Below, piece by piece: positions 33,612 to 41,965 of a stretch of 61,226 bases of DNA (position 1 is the stretch's first letter; each line of letters begins with the position of its first letter). The DNA lies in NCBI GenBank assembly GCA_028281025.1, contig JANQKR010000025.1, positions 1-61,226 on the forward strand, written 5' to 3'. The translations under genes were made by a program, and so were the position numbers. The notes beneath the pieces were generated by a model, which did no database searches, was not told the origin of the DNA, and saw only the letters and a program-made list of their open reading frames with translations. This DNA is from Croceivirga sp. (GTDB lineage Bacteria > Bacteroidota > Bacteroidia > Flavobacteriales > Flavobacteriaceae).

Positions 33612-35573
33612 ATGAAAAAAATCTATTATGTTATTGGCGGTCTTTTGGGAGCAACCCTACTTTATATGGGCTGTAATCAGGCCGCTGGTCCAAATACCAG
33701 TGGTGCCCTGGCATCATCCGCCGCCGAAAAGGTGTATGTTGCACCGGGTGAACAAGATGAGTTCTATGCCTTCCTTTCAGGGGGATATAGCGGAAACTTG
33801 ACGGTTTATGGACTTCCCTCTGGACGTATGTTCAAGGAAATTCCAGTGTTCTCCCAGTTCCCAACTTCGGGATATGGATATTCTGAGGAGACCAAACCCA
33901 TGTTGAATACCTCTTTTGGGTTTGTGCCTTGGGACGATTTGCACCACCCCGATATTTCCCAAACCAACGGGGAGTTGGATGGTCGATGGGTTTTTGTAAA
34001 CGGTAACAACACCCCACGTATCGCCCGTATAAGTTTGGAAACTTTTGAAACCGAGGAAATTATTGAAATACCCAATAGTGGTGGTAACCATAGTTCGGCA
34101 TTTATTACCGAAAATACGGAGTATGTTATCGCAGGAACGCGCTTCGCCGTACCTGTTCCACAACGGGATATGCCCATTAATGAGTACAAGGGGAACTTTA
34201 AAGGTGCGCTTAGTTTTATAAGTGTAGACCCAGAAACCGGCCGCCTGGATTTGAAATTTCAGGTATTAATGCCAGGTTTCAATTACGACCTTTCCCACCC
34301 CGGCCGTGGAAAATCACATGGATGGCACTTCTTTAGCACCTACAATACCGAGGAGGCAAACACCTTAATGGAAGTTAACTCCTCCCAAAATGACAAGGAT
34401 TTTATAGCTGCCATTAACTGGAAAAAGATTGAGGAATATGTGAATAACGGTGGCGGGGAGAAAATGGCTACCAACTATGCACATAATATCTATAGCCATG
34501 AAACCCATATGGGAACTTCAACAATGAAAAAAGAGGTGGTAACCGTTGACCCCACCAAAGTTCCGGATGCAGTGTTTTTCTTACCCACTCCAAAATCCCC
34601 CCACGGGTGCGATGTTGATCCTTCCGGTGAATACATTATTGGTTCCGGTAAGCTTTCGGCCGATTTGACCGTTCATTCCTTTACCAAAATGCTTGCTGCC
34701 ATTGAAGGCAAAAAGTTTGATGGTGAAGCATATGGCATTCCCATTTTAAGTTTTGATGATGTCATGGCCGGTATTGTAAAAAGTGGAGGTTTAGGGCCAT
34801 TACATACCGAATTTGATGCGCGGGGAAATGCCTACACTACGTTCTTCATTTCTTCCGAAGTAGTGAAATGGAGATTGGAAACTTGGGATGTGGTAGATAG
34901 AAAACCAACATTCTATTCAGTGGGCCATTTAATGATTCCCGGTGGAAACTCACGTAAACCATTTGGTAAATATGTGGTGGCCATGAACAAAATCACCAAA
35001 GATCGTTATCTGCCCACAGGTCCGGAAATGGAGCACTCCGCACAGATTTATGACATATCGGGCGAAAAAATGGAGTTGATCTATGATTTCCCAACACATG
35101 GGGAGCCACACTATGCAGCAGGATGTCCGGCAGAACTATTGGCATCCAAATCCAAGAAAATCTATCGCCTGGACGAAAACAAACACCCTTATGCGGTCAC
35201 CAATCCTGCAGAGGCCAGGGTAGAGCGTAATGGCAACGAGGTACACGTGTATATGAGTACCATCCGCAGCCACTTTACCCCGGATAATATTGAAGGCATT
35301 AAAGTTGGCGATAAGGTGTATTTCCATATTACGAACCACGAGCAGGACTTTGATGTTCCCCATGGATTCTCAATTATTGGACAGAATACTTCCGAGCTAT
35401 TGATTATGCCCGGACAGACCAAGACTTCCGTTTGGGAACCCAAACAAGTTGGTGTATGGCCATTTTATTGCACGGATTTTTGTTCGGCCCTTCACCAGGA
35501 AATGCAAGGGTACGTAAGGGTTTCCCCAGCCAATTCCAATATTGACCTTTCATGGTCACTGGGTGGTGAATAA
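33612..35573 (+). CDS. nosZ: Nitrous-oxide reductase, Sec-type (clade II-like), lipoprotein
   Basis: Reduces N2O to N2 in the periplasm. The 653 residues start with a Sec lipoprotein signal (LLYMGC, Cys near 21) and not the twin-arginine signal of classical NosZ. The beta-propeller holds His-rich CuZ elements (WDDLHHPDIS, NHSSAF, HGWHFF, ETHMGTS, PHGCDVDP, GPLHTEFD, GEPHYAAG), and the C-terminal cupredoxin has the CuA motif CTDFCSALHQEMQG. The context (NosL, D, F, Y and cytochrome c) confirms the assignment. No nirS, nirK or nor genes are in the window. Confidence 0.97.
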   Translation: MKKIYYVIGGLLGATLLYMGCNQAAGPNTSGALASSAAEKVYVAPGEQDEFYAFLSGGYSGNLTVYGLPSGRMFKEIPVFSQFPTSGYGYSEETKPMLNTSFGFVPWDDLHHPDISQTNGELDGRWVFVNGNNTPRIARISLETFETEEIIEIPNSGGNHSSAFITENTEYVIAGTRFAVPVPQRDMPINEYKGNFKGALSFISVDPETGRLDLKFQVLMPGFNYDLSHPGRGKSHGWHFFSTYNTEEANTLMEVNSSQNDKDFIAAINWKKIEEYVNNGGGEKMATNYAHNIYSHETHMGTSTMKKEVVTVDPTKVPDAVFFLPTPKSPHGCDVDPSGEYIIGSGKLSADLTVHSFTKMLAAIEGKKFDGEAYGIPILSFDDVMAGIVKSGGLGPLHTEFDARGNAYTTFFISSEVVKWRLETWDVVDRKPTFYSVGHLMIPGGNSRKPFGKYVVAMNKITKDRYLPTGPEMEHSAQIYDISGEKMELIYDFPTHGEPHYAAGCPAELLASKSKKIYRLDENKHPYAVTNPAEARVERNGNEVHVYMSTIRSHFTPDNIEGIKVGDKVYFHITNHEQDFDVPHGFSIIGQNTSELLIMPGQTKTSVWEPKQVGVWPFYCTDFCSALHQEMQGYVRVSPANSNIDLSWSLGGE

Positions 35574-35598
35574 CACAACAACTAACCAATAAAGAAGA

Positions 35599-35632
35599 AG
35601 CGGGTCTGGTGCCATTGGCCCGGCCCGCTTTT
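35599..35632 (+). terminator. Hairpin with short T-tract between nosZ and the next nos gene
   Basis: AGCGGG (35599-35604) pairs with CCCGCT (35624-35629), with inner CTGG/CCGG-like pairs, followed by TTTT. It could act as a partial terminator or 3' stabiliser that raises nosZ mRNA over the downstream assembly genes. Confidence 0.55.
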
Positions 35633-35644
35633 AAATTCAAAAGA

Positions 35645-36289
35645 ATGAAAAAAGCAAGTGTGTTGATGATGATAGGTTCAGCTTTGTTGCTGGGTCTTTT
35701 TGTTTTTCCCTTGTGGAACATTGAGCTTGGAGCACCACAATACCCTGAACCTTTAGGTCTTAATATCCATATTGATGGATTACAGGGTCAAAGTGAGTTT
35801 GATATTCAAAACATAGATGGGCTTAACCACTATATCGGCATGAAAACGCTTCCAAAGCCGGAAGATATGTGGGAATTCACCGTGTTTCCCATTGTCATTG
35901 GCGGAATGGCGGCAATAGGTATTCTAATTGGTCTTCTGGGATTTGTTGATAAACTTGGTCCTTCCTGGTTTTTTGGCTGGTTTGTGGTCATGACCATTTT
36001 AGGTATCTTGGGCATGTATGATTTTAATGCTTGGATGGTGGATTATGGGACAAACCTAGACCCCAATGCAATCATGAAACTTCAAAATCCGGATGGTACC
36101 CCAATGAGTTACAAACCTCCCTTGTTGGGACATAAAAAAATGCTGAATTTTGATGCCTATTCCTATCCCAGGTTAGGGGCGTATTTAATGTTTGTGGGGA
36201 TGTGCCTAACGCTATTTGCCGGATATATTGGAGTTAAAACCAGCACAAAAAGAACAAAATCACTGACCAAAAACATGGCAGCCACATGA
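35645..36289 (+). CDS. nos-cluster integral membrane protein (NosB-like position)
   Basis: 214 residues with four predicted membrane segments: MMIGSALLLGLFVFPLWN, VFPIVIGGMAAIGILIGLLG, WFFGWFVVMTILGILGMYDF and LGAYLMFVGMCLTLFAGYIG. The start ATG at 35645 (MKKASVL) is preferred to 35609, which lies inside the hairpin. The periplasmic loop between the first and second helix (about 65 residues) has no Cys. Proteins like this follow nosZ in clade II clusters (compare NosB of Wolinella by position); the function is unknown. It overlaps nosL by 4 nt. Confidence 0.75.
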   Translation: MKKASVLMMIGSALLLGLFVFPLWNIELGAPQYPEPLGLNIHIDGLQGQSEFDIQNIDGLNHYIGMKTLPKPEDMWEFTVFPIVIGGMAAIGILIGLLGFVDKLGPSWFFGWFVVMTILGILGMYDFNAWMVDYGTNLDPNAIMKLQNPDGTPMSYKPPLLGHKKMLNFDAYSYPRLGAYLMFVGMCLTLFAGYIGVKTSTKRTKSLTKNMAAT

Positions 36290-36711
36290 AAAAGGGAATC
36301 GTCTGTTTTCTGTTCTTCACCTTGGGATGTTCCATTGGTCCAAAGCCCATTGTTTATGGAGAAACTTCCTGTCATTTTTGTAGCATGACCATTGTGGATA
36401 AGCAGCATGCCTCCCAACTGGTCACCAATAAGGGAAAGGTGTTCAACTTTGATGCTATAGAGTGCATGTTAAACCACCTTAACGAGGTTGAAGAACAGAA
36501 AATAGGCCTTCTTTTGACCAATACCTATCATGACCCAGAGGACTTGATGGATGTCACCAAGGCAACGTTTTTGATCAGTGAAGGCATTCCGAGTCCCATG
36601 GGGGAATATTTAACGGCTTTCAAGACCTTGGAGGAAGCCCAAAAGGCACAGCAGGAACACCAGGGGGAAATCTTTACTTGGGAAGAACTCAGGGCCAGGT
36701 TCAGGAAGTAA
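36286..36711 (+). CDS. nosL: NosL copper chaperone lipoprotein
   Basis: Cu(I)-binding lipoprotein that delivers copper to apo-NosZ. The 141 residues have a lipobox (FTLGC, Cys near 14) and the family core ETSCHFCSMTIVDKQHASQL with the Cys-x2-Cys-x-Met motif, followed by FNFDAIECM. The ATG overlaps the preceding gene (ATGA). Confidence 0.92.
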   Translation: MKKGIVCFLFFTLGCSIGPKPIVYGETSCHFCSMTIVDKQHASQLVTNKGKVFNFDAIECMLNHLNEVEEQKIGLLLTNTYHDPEDLMDVTKATFLISEGIPSPMGEYLTAFKTLEEAQKAQQEHQGEIFTWEELRARFRK

Positions 36712-36730
36712 TATTTTTAAAAATACATCC

Positions 36731-37030
36731 ATGTATACCATCAATGTAAATAGTACTATTGCGAAACAGTCCTTTGAAGGTGTACAGGTCAAGCAACTGG
36801 TAAAAAGCAGGAATTTTGAAGTATTGAGCATCAGTATTGCCAAAAATGCCGTTTTCCCCACACATAAATCCCATGAAGATGCCCATTTGATCGTTATGGA
36901 AGGTAAGATCACCTTCCATATTGAGGGAAATTCCATAAATCTGGTGGAACAACAAGAGTTTAGTTTTCCAAAGAACGTAGCGCATTGGGTAGAAGCTTTG
37001 GAAGACTCCAAATTCCTTATTATCCGTTAA
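36731..37030 (+). CDS. Small cupin-domain protein of the nos cluster
   Basis: 99 residues forming one cupin barrel: motif 1 around PTHKSHEDAHLIVMEGKITF with a His-x3-His pattern and motif 2 around FPKNVAHWVEAL. No signal peptide, so cytoplasmic. It may bind a metal or small ligand; the role is unknown. Its TAA shares one base with the ATG of nosD (37028-37032), showing tight coupling. Confidence 0.8.
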   Translation: MYTINVNSTIAKQSFEGVQVKQLVKSRNFEVLSISIAKNAVFPTHKSHEDAHLIVMEGKITFHIEGNSINLVEQQEFSFPKNVAHWVEALEDSKFLIIR

Positions 37031-38268
37031 TGAGAAAATCCCTTTACATTGCGTTTGGGCTTTTCCTTTTATTTACTTGGGGCATTGCGGCCAAGACCGT
37101 AGAAGTATGTGAATCCTGCCCGGTAAAATCCATTAAAGGGGCCATAGCCCTGGCCAAGGATTATGATACTGTTTTGGTTAGAAAAGGAACCTATTACGAG
37201 TTTGATATCCATATTGACAAACCACTGACCTTAAAAGGGGAGAACTATCCCATAGTGGATGGCCAAAAAAAGGGGGAGATCATAAAGATTGTTTCGGACA
37301 ATGTAACCGTGGATGGCCTCTTCATCATTAATGTTGGGGTGAGCTACACGACCGATTTTGCCGCCATCCGAGTGACAAAAAGTGAACATTTCACCATTCA
37401 GAATGTGGTATTGGAAAAGTTATTCTTCGGAATCTATTTGGAAAAATCCTCAAATGGCAAAGTATACCACAATAAGATCATTGGAGATGCCAAAGATGAA
37501 TATAACTCGGGCAATGGCATTCAATTATGGTATTCGCATTATGTGGATGTAAGCCATAACCATGTACAGGGTACCCGTGATGGCATCTATCTGGAGTTTT
37601 CGGATAATATTACCATTACAAGGAACACCAGTACCAAAAACCTTCGCTACGGCCTACATTTTATGTTTTCGGACAATGACGTGTATTCCCAAAACACCTT
37701 TGAGGAAAACGGTGCGGGCGTAGCCGTCATGTTCTCAAGGAACATAAGTATGCAAAACAATACCTTTAGAAAAAATTGGGGCCCAGCCGCATATGGAATG
37801 CTGTTAAAGGAGATCAATGATGCAGACATTCAAAACAATACGTTTGAGGAAAACACCGTAGCCATAAGTATTGAGGGATCCAACAGAATCTCCTATAAGG
37901 ACAATGATTTCATAAAAAACGGTTGGGCCATTCGTGTTATTGGGGCATGCTATACCAATATATTTACGGGCAATAACTTTATGAACAATTCTTTTGACGT
38001 TTCCTACAACAGCAAATTGAACGACAATGAGTTTCGATCCAACTATTGGAGTGATTATACGGGATACGATTTGGATAGGGATGGTACTGGGGATGTGCCC
38101 TATCGTCCGGTAAAACTGTTTTCTTATATTGCCAATAAAACCCCAGAGACCATTGTCCTGCTAAGGAGTCTATTTATGGACATTATTGATTTTTCGGAAA
38201 AAGTGTCCCCGGTATTCACTCCGGATAATTTAGAGGACGCCCAACCTTTGATGAAAAAACGCCAATGA
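37030..38268 (+). CDS. nosD: NosD periplasmic copper-binding/assembly protein
   Basis: Needed with NosF and NosY for CuZ cluster assembly. From ATG 37030 (MRKSLYIAFGLFLLFTWG) the 412-residue protein has a signal peptide and right-handed beta-helix (CASH) repeats from about 55 to 350, seen as repeated Asn-rich turns (HNHVQGTRDGIYLEFSDN, RNTSTKNLRYGLHFMFSDN, QNNTFRKNWGPAAYGMLL). The longer frame from 36985 overlaps the cupin gene and is not needed. It overlaps nosF by 4 nt. Confidence 0.93.
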   Translation: MRKSLYIAFGLFLLFTWGIAAKTVEVCESCPVKSIKGAIALAKDYDTVLVRKGTYYEFDIHIDKPLTLKGENYPIVDGQKKGEIIKIVSDNVTVDGLFIINVGVSYTTDFAAIRVTKSEHFTIQNVVLEKLFFGIYLEKSSNGKVYHNKIIGDAKDEYNSGNGIQLWYSHYVDVSHNHVQGTRDGIYLEFSDNITITRNTSTKNLRYGLHFMFSDNDVYSQNTFEENGAGVAVMFSRNISMQNNTFRKNWGPAAYGMLLKEINDADIQNNTFEENTVAISIEGSNRISYKDNDFIKNGWAIRVIGACYTNIFTGNNFMNNSFDVSYNSKLNDNEFRSNYWSDYTGYDLDRDGTGDVPYRPVKLFSYIANKTPETIVLLRSLFMDIIDFSEKVSPVFTPDNLEDAQPLMKKRQ

Positions 38269-38975
38269 TACAGATTACCGATTTGCACAAAAAGTTTGGC
38301 AAAAATGAGGTGTTAAAAGGGCTTGACCTTACCATTGAACCTGGAAGGATATATGCTATTTTAGGACCCAACGGCTCGGGAAAAACCACTTTGATCAAAA
38401 GTATTTTGGGTATGGTACTTCCAGACAAGGGAAAAATAGAAGTTCTTGGCAAACCCATAGAAAAAGGATGGAAATACCGAAAACAAATAGACTACCTCCC
38501 ACAAATTGCAAATTTCCCAGGAAACTTGAAGGTGAGGGAACTCATAAAAATGATCAAGGACCTTAGGAACGATAAAGGAAATGAGGAACTATTGATTACA
38601 ACGTTTTCCCTGCAACCCCATTTGGACAAAAAGCTGTCCAACTTATCCGGCGGCACCAAACAGAAGGTAAATCTGGTCCTTGCCTTTATGTTCAATAGCC
38701 AATTACTTATTTTGGACGAACCCAATACCGGTTTGGATCCCAATGCCCTCATTAAACTAAAGGAGCTTATTTCCAAGGAAAGGGCCAAGGGAAAAACGCT
38801 GCTTATTACTTCCCATGTCATGCAGTTTGTAGAAGAAGTAGCAGACGAGATAGTCTATCTTTTGGAAGGTAAAATATATTTTAAGGGAACCATTGCCGCC
38901 TTGAAAAATGTAACCAACCAGCAAAATGTAGAGCATGCCATTGCGGAATTGACCAAAACGGAACAAGATGGGTAA
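38265..38975 (+). CDS. nosF: NosF ABC transporter ATPase
   Basis: 236-residue nucleotide-binding subunit of the NosDFY complex. Walker A is GPNGSGKTT near residue 37, the signature is LSGGTKQKV near 126, Walker B is LLILDEPNTGLDP near 147 and the H-loop is ITSHVM. It overlaps nosD by 4 nt and nosY by 8 nt. Confidence 0.94.
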   Translation: MIQITDLHKKFGKNEVLKGLDLTIEPGRIYAILGPNGSGKTTLIKSILGMVLPDKGKIEVLGKPIEKGWKYRKQIDYLPQIANFPGNLKVRELIKMIKDLRNDKGNEELLITTFSLQPHLDKKLSNLSGGTKQKVNLVLAFMFNSQLLILDEPNTGLDPNALIKLKELISKERAKGKTLLITSHVMQFVEEVADEIVYLLEGKIYFKGTIAALKNVTNQQNVEHAIAELTKTEQDG

Positions 38976-39750
38976 AGTATTGAAATACAGTTTTTACGAT
39001 TTGGTGCGGAGCCGTTGGAGCTACATTTACTTTCTCTTCTATTTGGCTCTCGGTTTTGTACTGTTGTTCCTCAATAGCGACTTATCAAAAGCAGTAATCA
39101 CCCTAATGAACATTATCATTGTCCTGGTACCGCTAATTGGGACCATATTTGGAACCATGTACTATTATAATTCCAAAGAATTTACGGAACTGTTGTTGGC
39201 GCAGCCCATAAAACGTTCGCACATTTTCCTTGGTCAGTACTTTGGTGTGGCGGGTTCCCTATCCCTAAGTTTGGTGGTTGGCCTTGGCGTTCCATTTATG
39301 GCCTATGGATTACTGCGAAGCAATGCCATTTTTGATTTTTCACTCCTTTTGGGGGTTGGTGTATTCCTTACTTTGATCTTTACCGGATTGGCCTTTAATA
39401 TCGCCATTTCCAATGAGAATAAAATCAAGGGTTTTGGATATGCAGTTTTACTCTGGTTGTTTATGGCCGTTATTTATGACGGTATCTTTTTGTTGTCCCT
39501 CATTGTTTTTGAGGAATATCCCTTGGACACCTTTTCCATGGTCGCCACCACACTAAATCCCATAGACCTTTCCAGGACCTTGATTTTATTGAAATTGGAC
39601 ATTTCCGCATTATTGGGGTATACAGGTGCCATTTTCAAAAGATTTTTTGGAACACAACTAGGTTTCTGGGTTTCCATGGGTGTTCTCATACTTTGGACGC
39701 TTATCCCTATCCTTCGTCTAAAATACAAGGCCAGTCGAAAGGACTTTTAA
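38968..39750 (+). CDS. nosY: NosY ABC transporter permease
   Basis: 260-residue membrane subunit of NosDFY with six predicted helices; the ABC-2 pattern starts with YSFYDLVRSRWSYIYFLFY and includes LAQPIKRSHIFLGQY after the second helix. It closes the nos operon; no further nos gene follows on this strand. Confidence 0.92.
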   Translation: MGKVLKYSFYDLVRSRWSYIYFLFYLALGFVLLFLNSDLSKAVITLMNIIIVLVPLIGTIFGTMYYYNSKEFTELLLAQPIKRSHIFLGQYFGVAGSLSLSLVVGLGVPFMAYGLLRSNAIFDFSLLLGVGVFLTLIFTGLAFNIAISNENKIKGFGYAVLLWLFMAVIYDGIFLLSLIVFEEYPLDTFSMVATTLNPIDLSRTLILLKLDISALLGYTGAIFKRFFGTQLGFWVSMGVLILWTLIPILRLKYKASRKDF

Positions 39751-39781
39751 TGTGACCCCTCACAAATATTATCCAAAAGAC

Positions 39782-39824
39782 TGACTTTTATCATGTTAAT
39801 CCAAAGGAAGTACACGTAACTTCA
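39782..39824 (+). promoter_or_regulatory. FNR-type promoter of the CBS-domain gene (operator TGACTTTTATCA, -7 TAACTTCA)
   Basis: Operator centre 39787.5, TAACTTCA at 39817-39824, offset 29.5 bp. The -7 is the weakest of the set (TTCA for TTTG), consistent with need for an activator. Confidence 0.65.
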
Positions 39825-39849
39825 TATACGAATTAAAAAGCTAACTGTC

Positions 39850-40269
39850 ATGAAAAAACATGTTCCAATATCCCAGATAATGACCACCAATGTGGTCACC
39901 TTGAGTACCAAAGATGATTTGGTAACTGCTGAAGAACTATTTAAAAAGCATCGTATACGGCATATTCCCGTAGTAAGGGATGGTACGATCTTGGGTATAT
40001 TGAGCTACACGGATTTAATGCGGATCAGTTTTGCCGATGCCATTGATGATGACGAGTATGAAGTGGACACTATGGTATACAATATGTTCAGCATTGAACA
40101 GGTAATGGTCAAGGATGTCGTTAGCGTCACCCCTAATGCCACTGTTAAGGAAGTCGCCCAGTTTTTGGCACAAAAGGAGTTTCATGCACTACCGGTAGTG
40201 GATGACCGCAAGCTGGTTGGGATTGTTACCACGACAGATTTAATTCGATACCTATTGGAAATGTATTAG
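39850..40269 (+). CDS. Two-CBS-domain protein
   Basis: 139 residues made only of a CBS pair (Bateman module): domain 1 about 8-70 (ISQIMTTNVVTLSTKDDLV, HIPVVRDGTILGILSYTDL), domain 2 about 85-138 (QVMVKDVVSVTPNATVKEV, ALPVVDDRKLVGIVTTTDL). Such stand-alone proteins bind adenine nucleotides and adjust partners; the partner is not known here. A single-gene unit with FNR-type promoter and its own terminator. Confidence 0.9.
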   Translation: MKKHVPISQIMTTNVVTLSTKDDLVTAEELFKKHRIRHIPVVRDGTILGILSYTDLMRISFADAIDDDEYEVDTMVYNMFSIEQVMVKDVVSVTPNATVKEVAQFLAQKEFHALPVVDDRKLVGIVTTTDLIRYLLEMY

Positions 40270-40325
40270 ATATTCATCGCCACTTTTGATGATGGTGGTT
40301 GGTTTGAACTTTGATTTGGTGAAAG

Positions 40326-40357
40326 AGAGGAGGTTTTGGAAAAAGCCTCCTCTTTTT
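40326..40357. terminator. Terminator between the CBS gene and the convergent dehydrogenase-like gene
   Basis: AGAGGAGG (40326-40333) pairs with CCTCCTCT (40346-40353), followed by TTTTT. It overlaps the stop of the minus-strand gene and can serve both directions. Confidence 0.75.
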
Positions 40358-41453
40358 ATATGTTGTGCCCAATTTCAATTCCAAAATCCGTTAAATCCTT
40401 GAACAACCGTTGTTCGTCCACAACATTTCCCATTAAATGGACCCCATGCAAACCAGGTGTATTGAAAACCTGTTTTAAGCACGCTACAACACACAAAGCA
40501 GTAAGGTCAAAGCTGTTTTTGGCAAAAACGGACACTTCATAATTTTCCGGCCTTCCCTTTACTTTTCCCTTGGCCTGTAGTTTAATTTCTGCCTTGGCTT
40601 CATCCCCAACCGTGTTATTTGCACTTTTGAACAGAAGCCATCCACATAGTTGCTGACTTATTTTTTTGCTCAGTTTTCCCAGGAAAACGGCCAAAGGAAA
40701 TACAAAATTGTCTATAAAACTGCTAAAACCGGACGCATAAACCCCGATACGACCCAATCCCAATTCCTTTTCCAGGCCATATACCTCTTGCATCTTCATG
40801 GGAAAACACATTTTTCTCCCAAAAGAATCAAATTGAAAGCTTTTTGAATCCCGGTAAGTTGCCTTCTGCCAAACCCCATTTTCAAAAGTTTTCGGGTTTC
40901 CTTCCACTACTTCATGTATGATTTCATAAGTGGATTGAGGTTTCCCAAAAACGGCATCCATGGCCAGCCCCACATTTGCTTCTTCATAAGAATCAAAATA
41001 GGTTTTGGGCAATCGAATCAAGGGCGCTATGATTCCTGGATGAAATCCGGCCTGTGTAATACAAAACCGTTGATTGTCGAGAAATTCCCCATTGTATTTC
41101 CGCAATATCCCGGCCACATCACCCCGCACCAAAATATCAATTAGGTGCGTCTTACCATTTACCGCAGCATGGGCTATATTTTCCATGAGGTCCGGAACAG
41201 TAGCGGCAACGATGACCAAATCCGCCCATTTAAAGGGTTCTATGAGGCTATCGCGTTTTTTGGCGTCCAAGGGGATGTAATCTACCCTGGCGCCGGGAAA
41301 TTCGTTCTGAAGCCGAATTATGAGTTCCTTGGCTTGTGCGGCATTCCTTCCACCTATGCCCAGTTGGCAATCCGTATACCGTAAAAGATTATGGCAAAGT
41401 GATTTCCCGACGCCTCCATATCCTCCCAGAACCAAAACCTTTTCATCCTGCAT
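40356..41453 (-). CDS. Saccharopine dehydrogenase-like NADP-binding protein
   Basis: 365 residues with an N-terminal Rossmann fold (VLVLGGYGGVGKSLCHNLL, residues 5-23) and a saccharopine-dehydrogenase-like C-terminal part (QAGFHPGIIAPLIRLP; VYASGFSSFIDNFVFPL). It probably reduces or oxidises a small substrate with NAD(P); lysine saccharopine enzymes are longer, so the true substrate is unknown. It follows the ClbS-like gene by 8 nt on the same strand. Confidence 0.78.
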   Translation of the reverse strand: MQDEKVLVLGGYGGVGKSLCHNLLRYTDCQLGIGGRNAAQAKELIIRLQNEFPGARVDYIPLDAKKRDSLIEPFKWADLVIVAATVPDLMENIAHAAVNGKTHLIDILVRGDVAGILRKYNGEFLDNQRFCITQAGFHPGIIAPLIRLPKTYFDSYEEANVGLAMDAVFGKPQSTYEIIHEVVEGNPKTFENGVWQKATYRDSKSFQFDSFGRKMCFPMKMQEVYGLEKELGLGRIGVYASGFSSFIDNFVFPLAVFLGKLSKKISQQLCGWLLFKSANNTVGDEAKAEIKLQAKGKVKGRPENYEVSVFAKNSFDLTALCVVACLKQVFNTPGLHGVHLMGNVVDEQRLFKDLTDFGIEIGHNI

Positions 41454-41461
41454 CCTAAGAT

Positions 41462-41965
41462 TTAGCGTTCGTTTAATCCGCTCTTGATCAATTTATAACC
41501 CCAATCGTAATGACTACAAGTGGCTGAGATCACATAGGCCGCCAAAGAAGTGGATCCCGTCCAGTGATATTTCTTTTTTGTAAAAAGATCCTCATCCGTA
41601 TGGGCTTCAATGATTTTGTACACGGTCTTATAGGATATCCGCAATAGCCCTTTGATATCGTCCATACTAACTTTGGAGTACCGTTGCTGTATCTGCCCAT
41701 TCAATTCGGGCAACATCCTCCAGGTATACCCTTTCGCGGGCATATCCGGTTCTTCCCCGGACATACCAATGGTATACCAATCCAAGAGCAATAAGTGCCA
41801 ACTGTGCAAGCGGGCCAGTACATCCTTAACATTCATGTTCAAGGTCCCATCCGGAAAATCCCGTTCCAGCTCTTCCTTGGAAAAGCCGTCAACAAAATCC
41901 ATCAACTTCTCATAGTTTTCCTTAGCTTGAACTAATAGATCCGATTTACTTCCTGGTCTTGCCAT
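41462..41965 (-). CDS. ClbS/DfsB family four-helix-bundle protein
   Basis: 167 residues of the DUF1706/ClbS type: start MARPGSKSDLLVQAKENYEKL, central HSWHLLLLDWYTIG, and a C-terminal TSLAAYVISATCSHYDWG. ClbS itself hydrolyses the cyclopropane of colibactin to protect the producer; most relatives have no known substrate, and no colibactin-like genes are here. Its first 34 nt overlap the end of the pyruvate kinase gene. Confidence 0.85.
   Translation of the reverse strand: MARPGSKSDLLVQAKENYEKLMDFVDGFSKEELERDFPDGTLNMNVKDVLARLHSWHLLLLDWYTIGMSGEEPDMPAKGYTWRMLPELNGQIQQRYSKVSMDDIKGLLRISYKTVYKIIEAHTDEDLFTKKKYHWTGSTSLAAYVISATCSHYDWGYKLIKSGLNER

Noticed and set aside
41462-41965. A colibactin-type toxin/self-protection locus suggested by the ClbS-like gene
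   Set aside because: No polyketide or peptide synthetase genes nearby; the family is broad and mostly uncharacterised.
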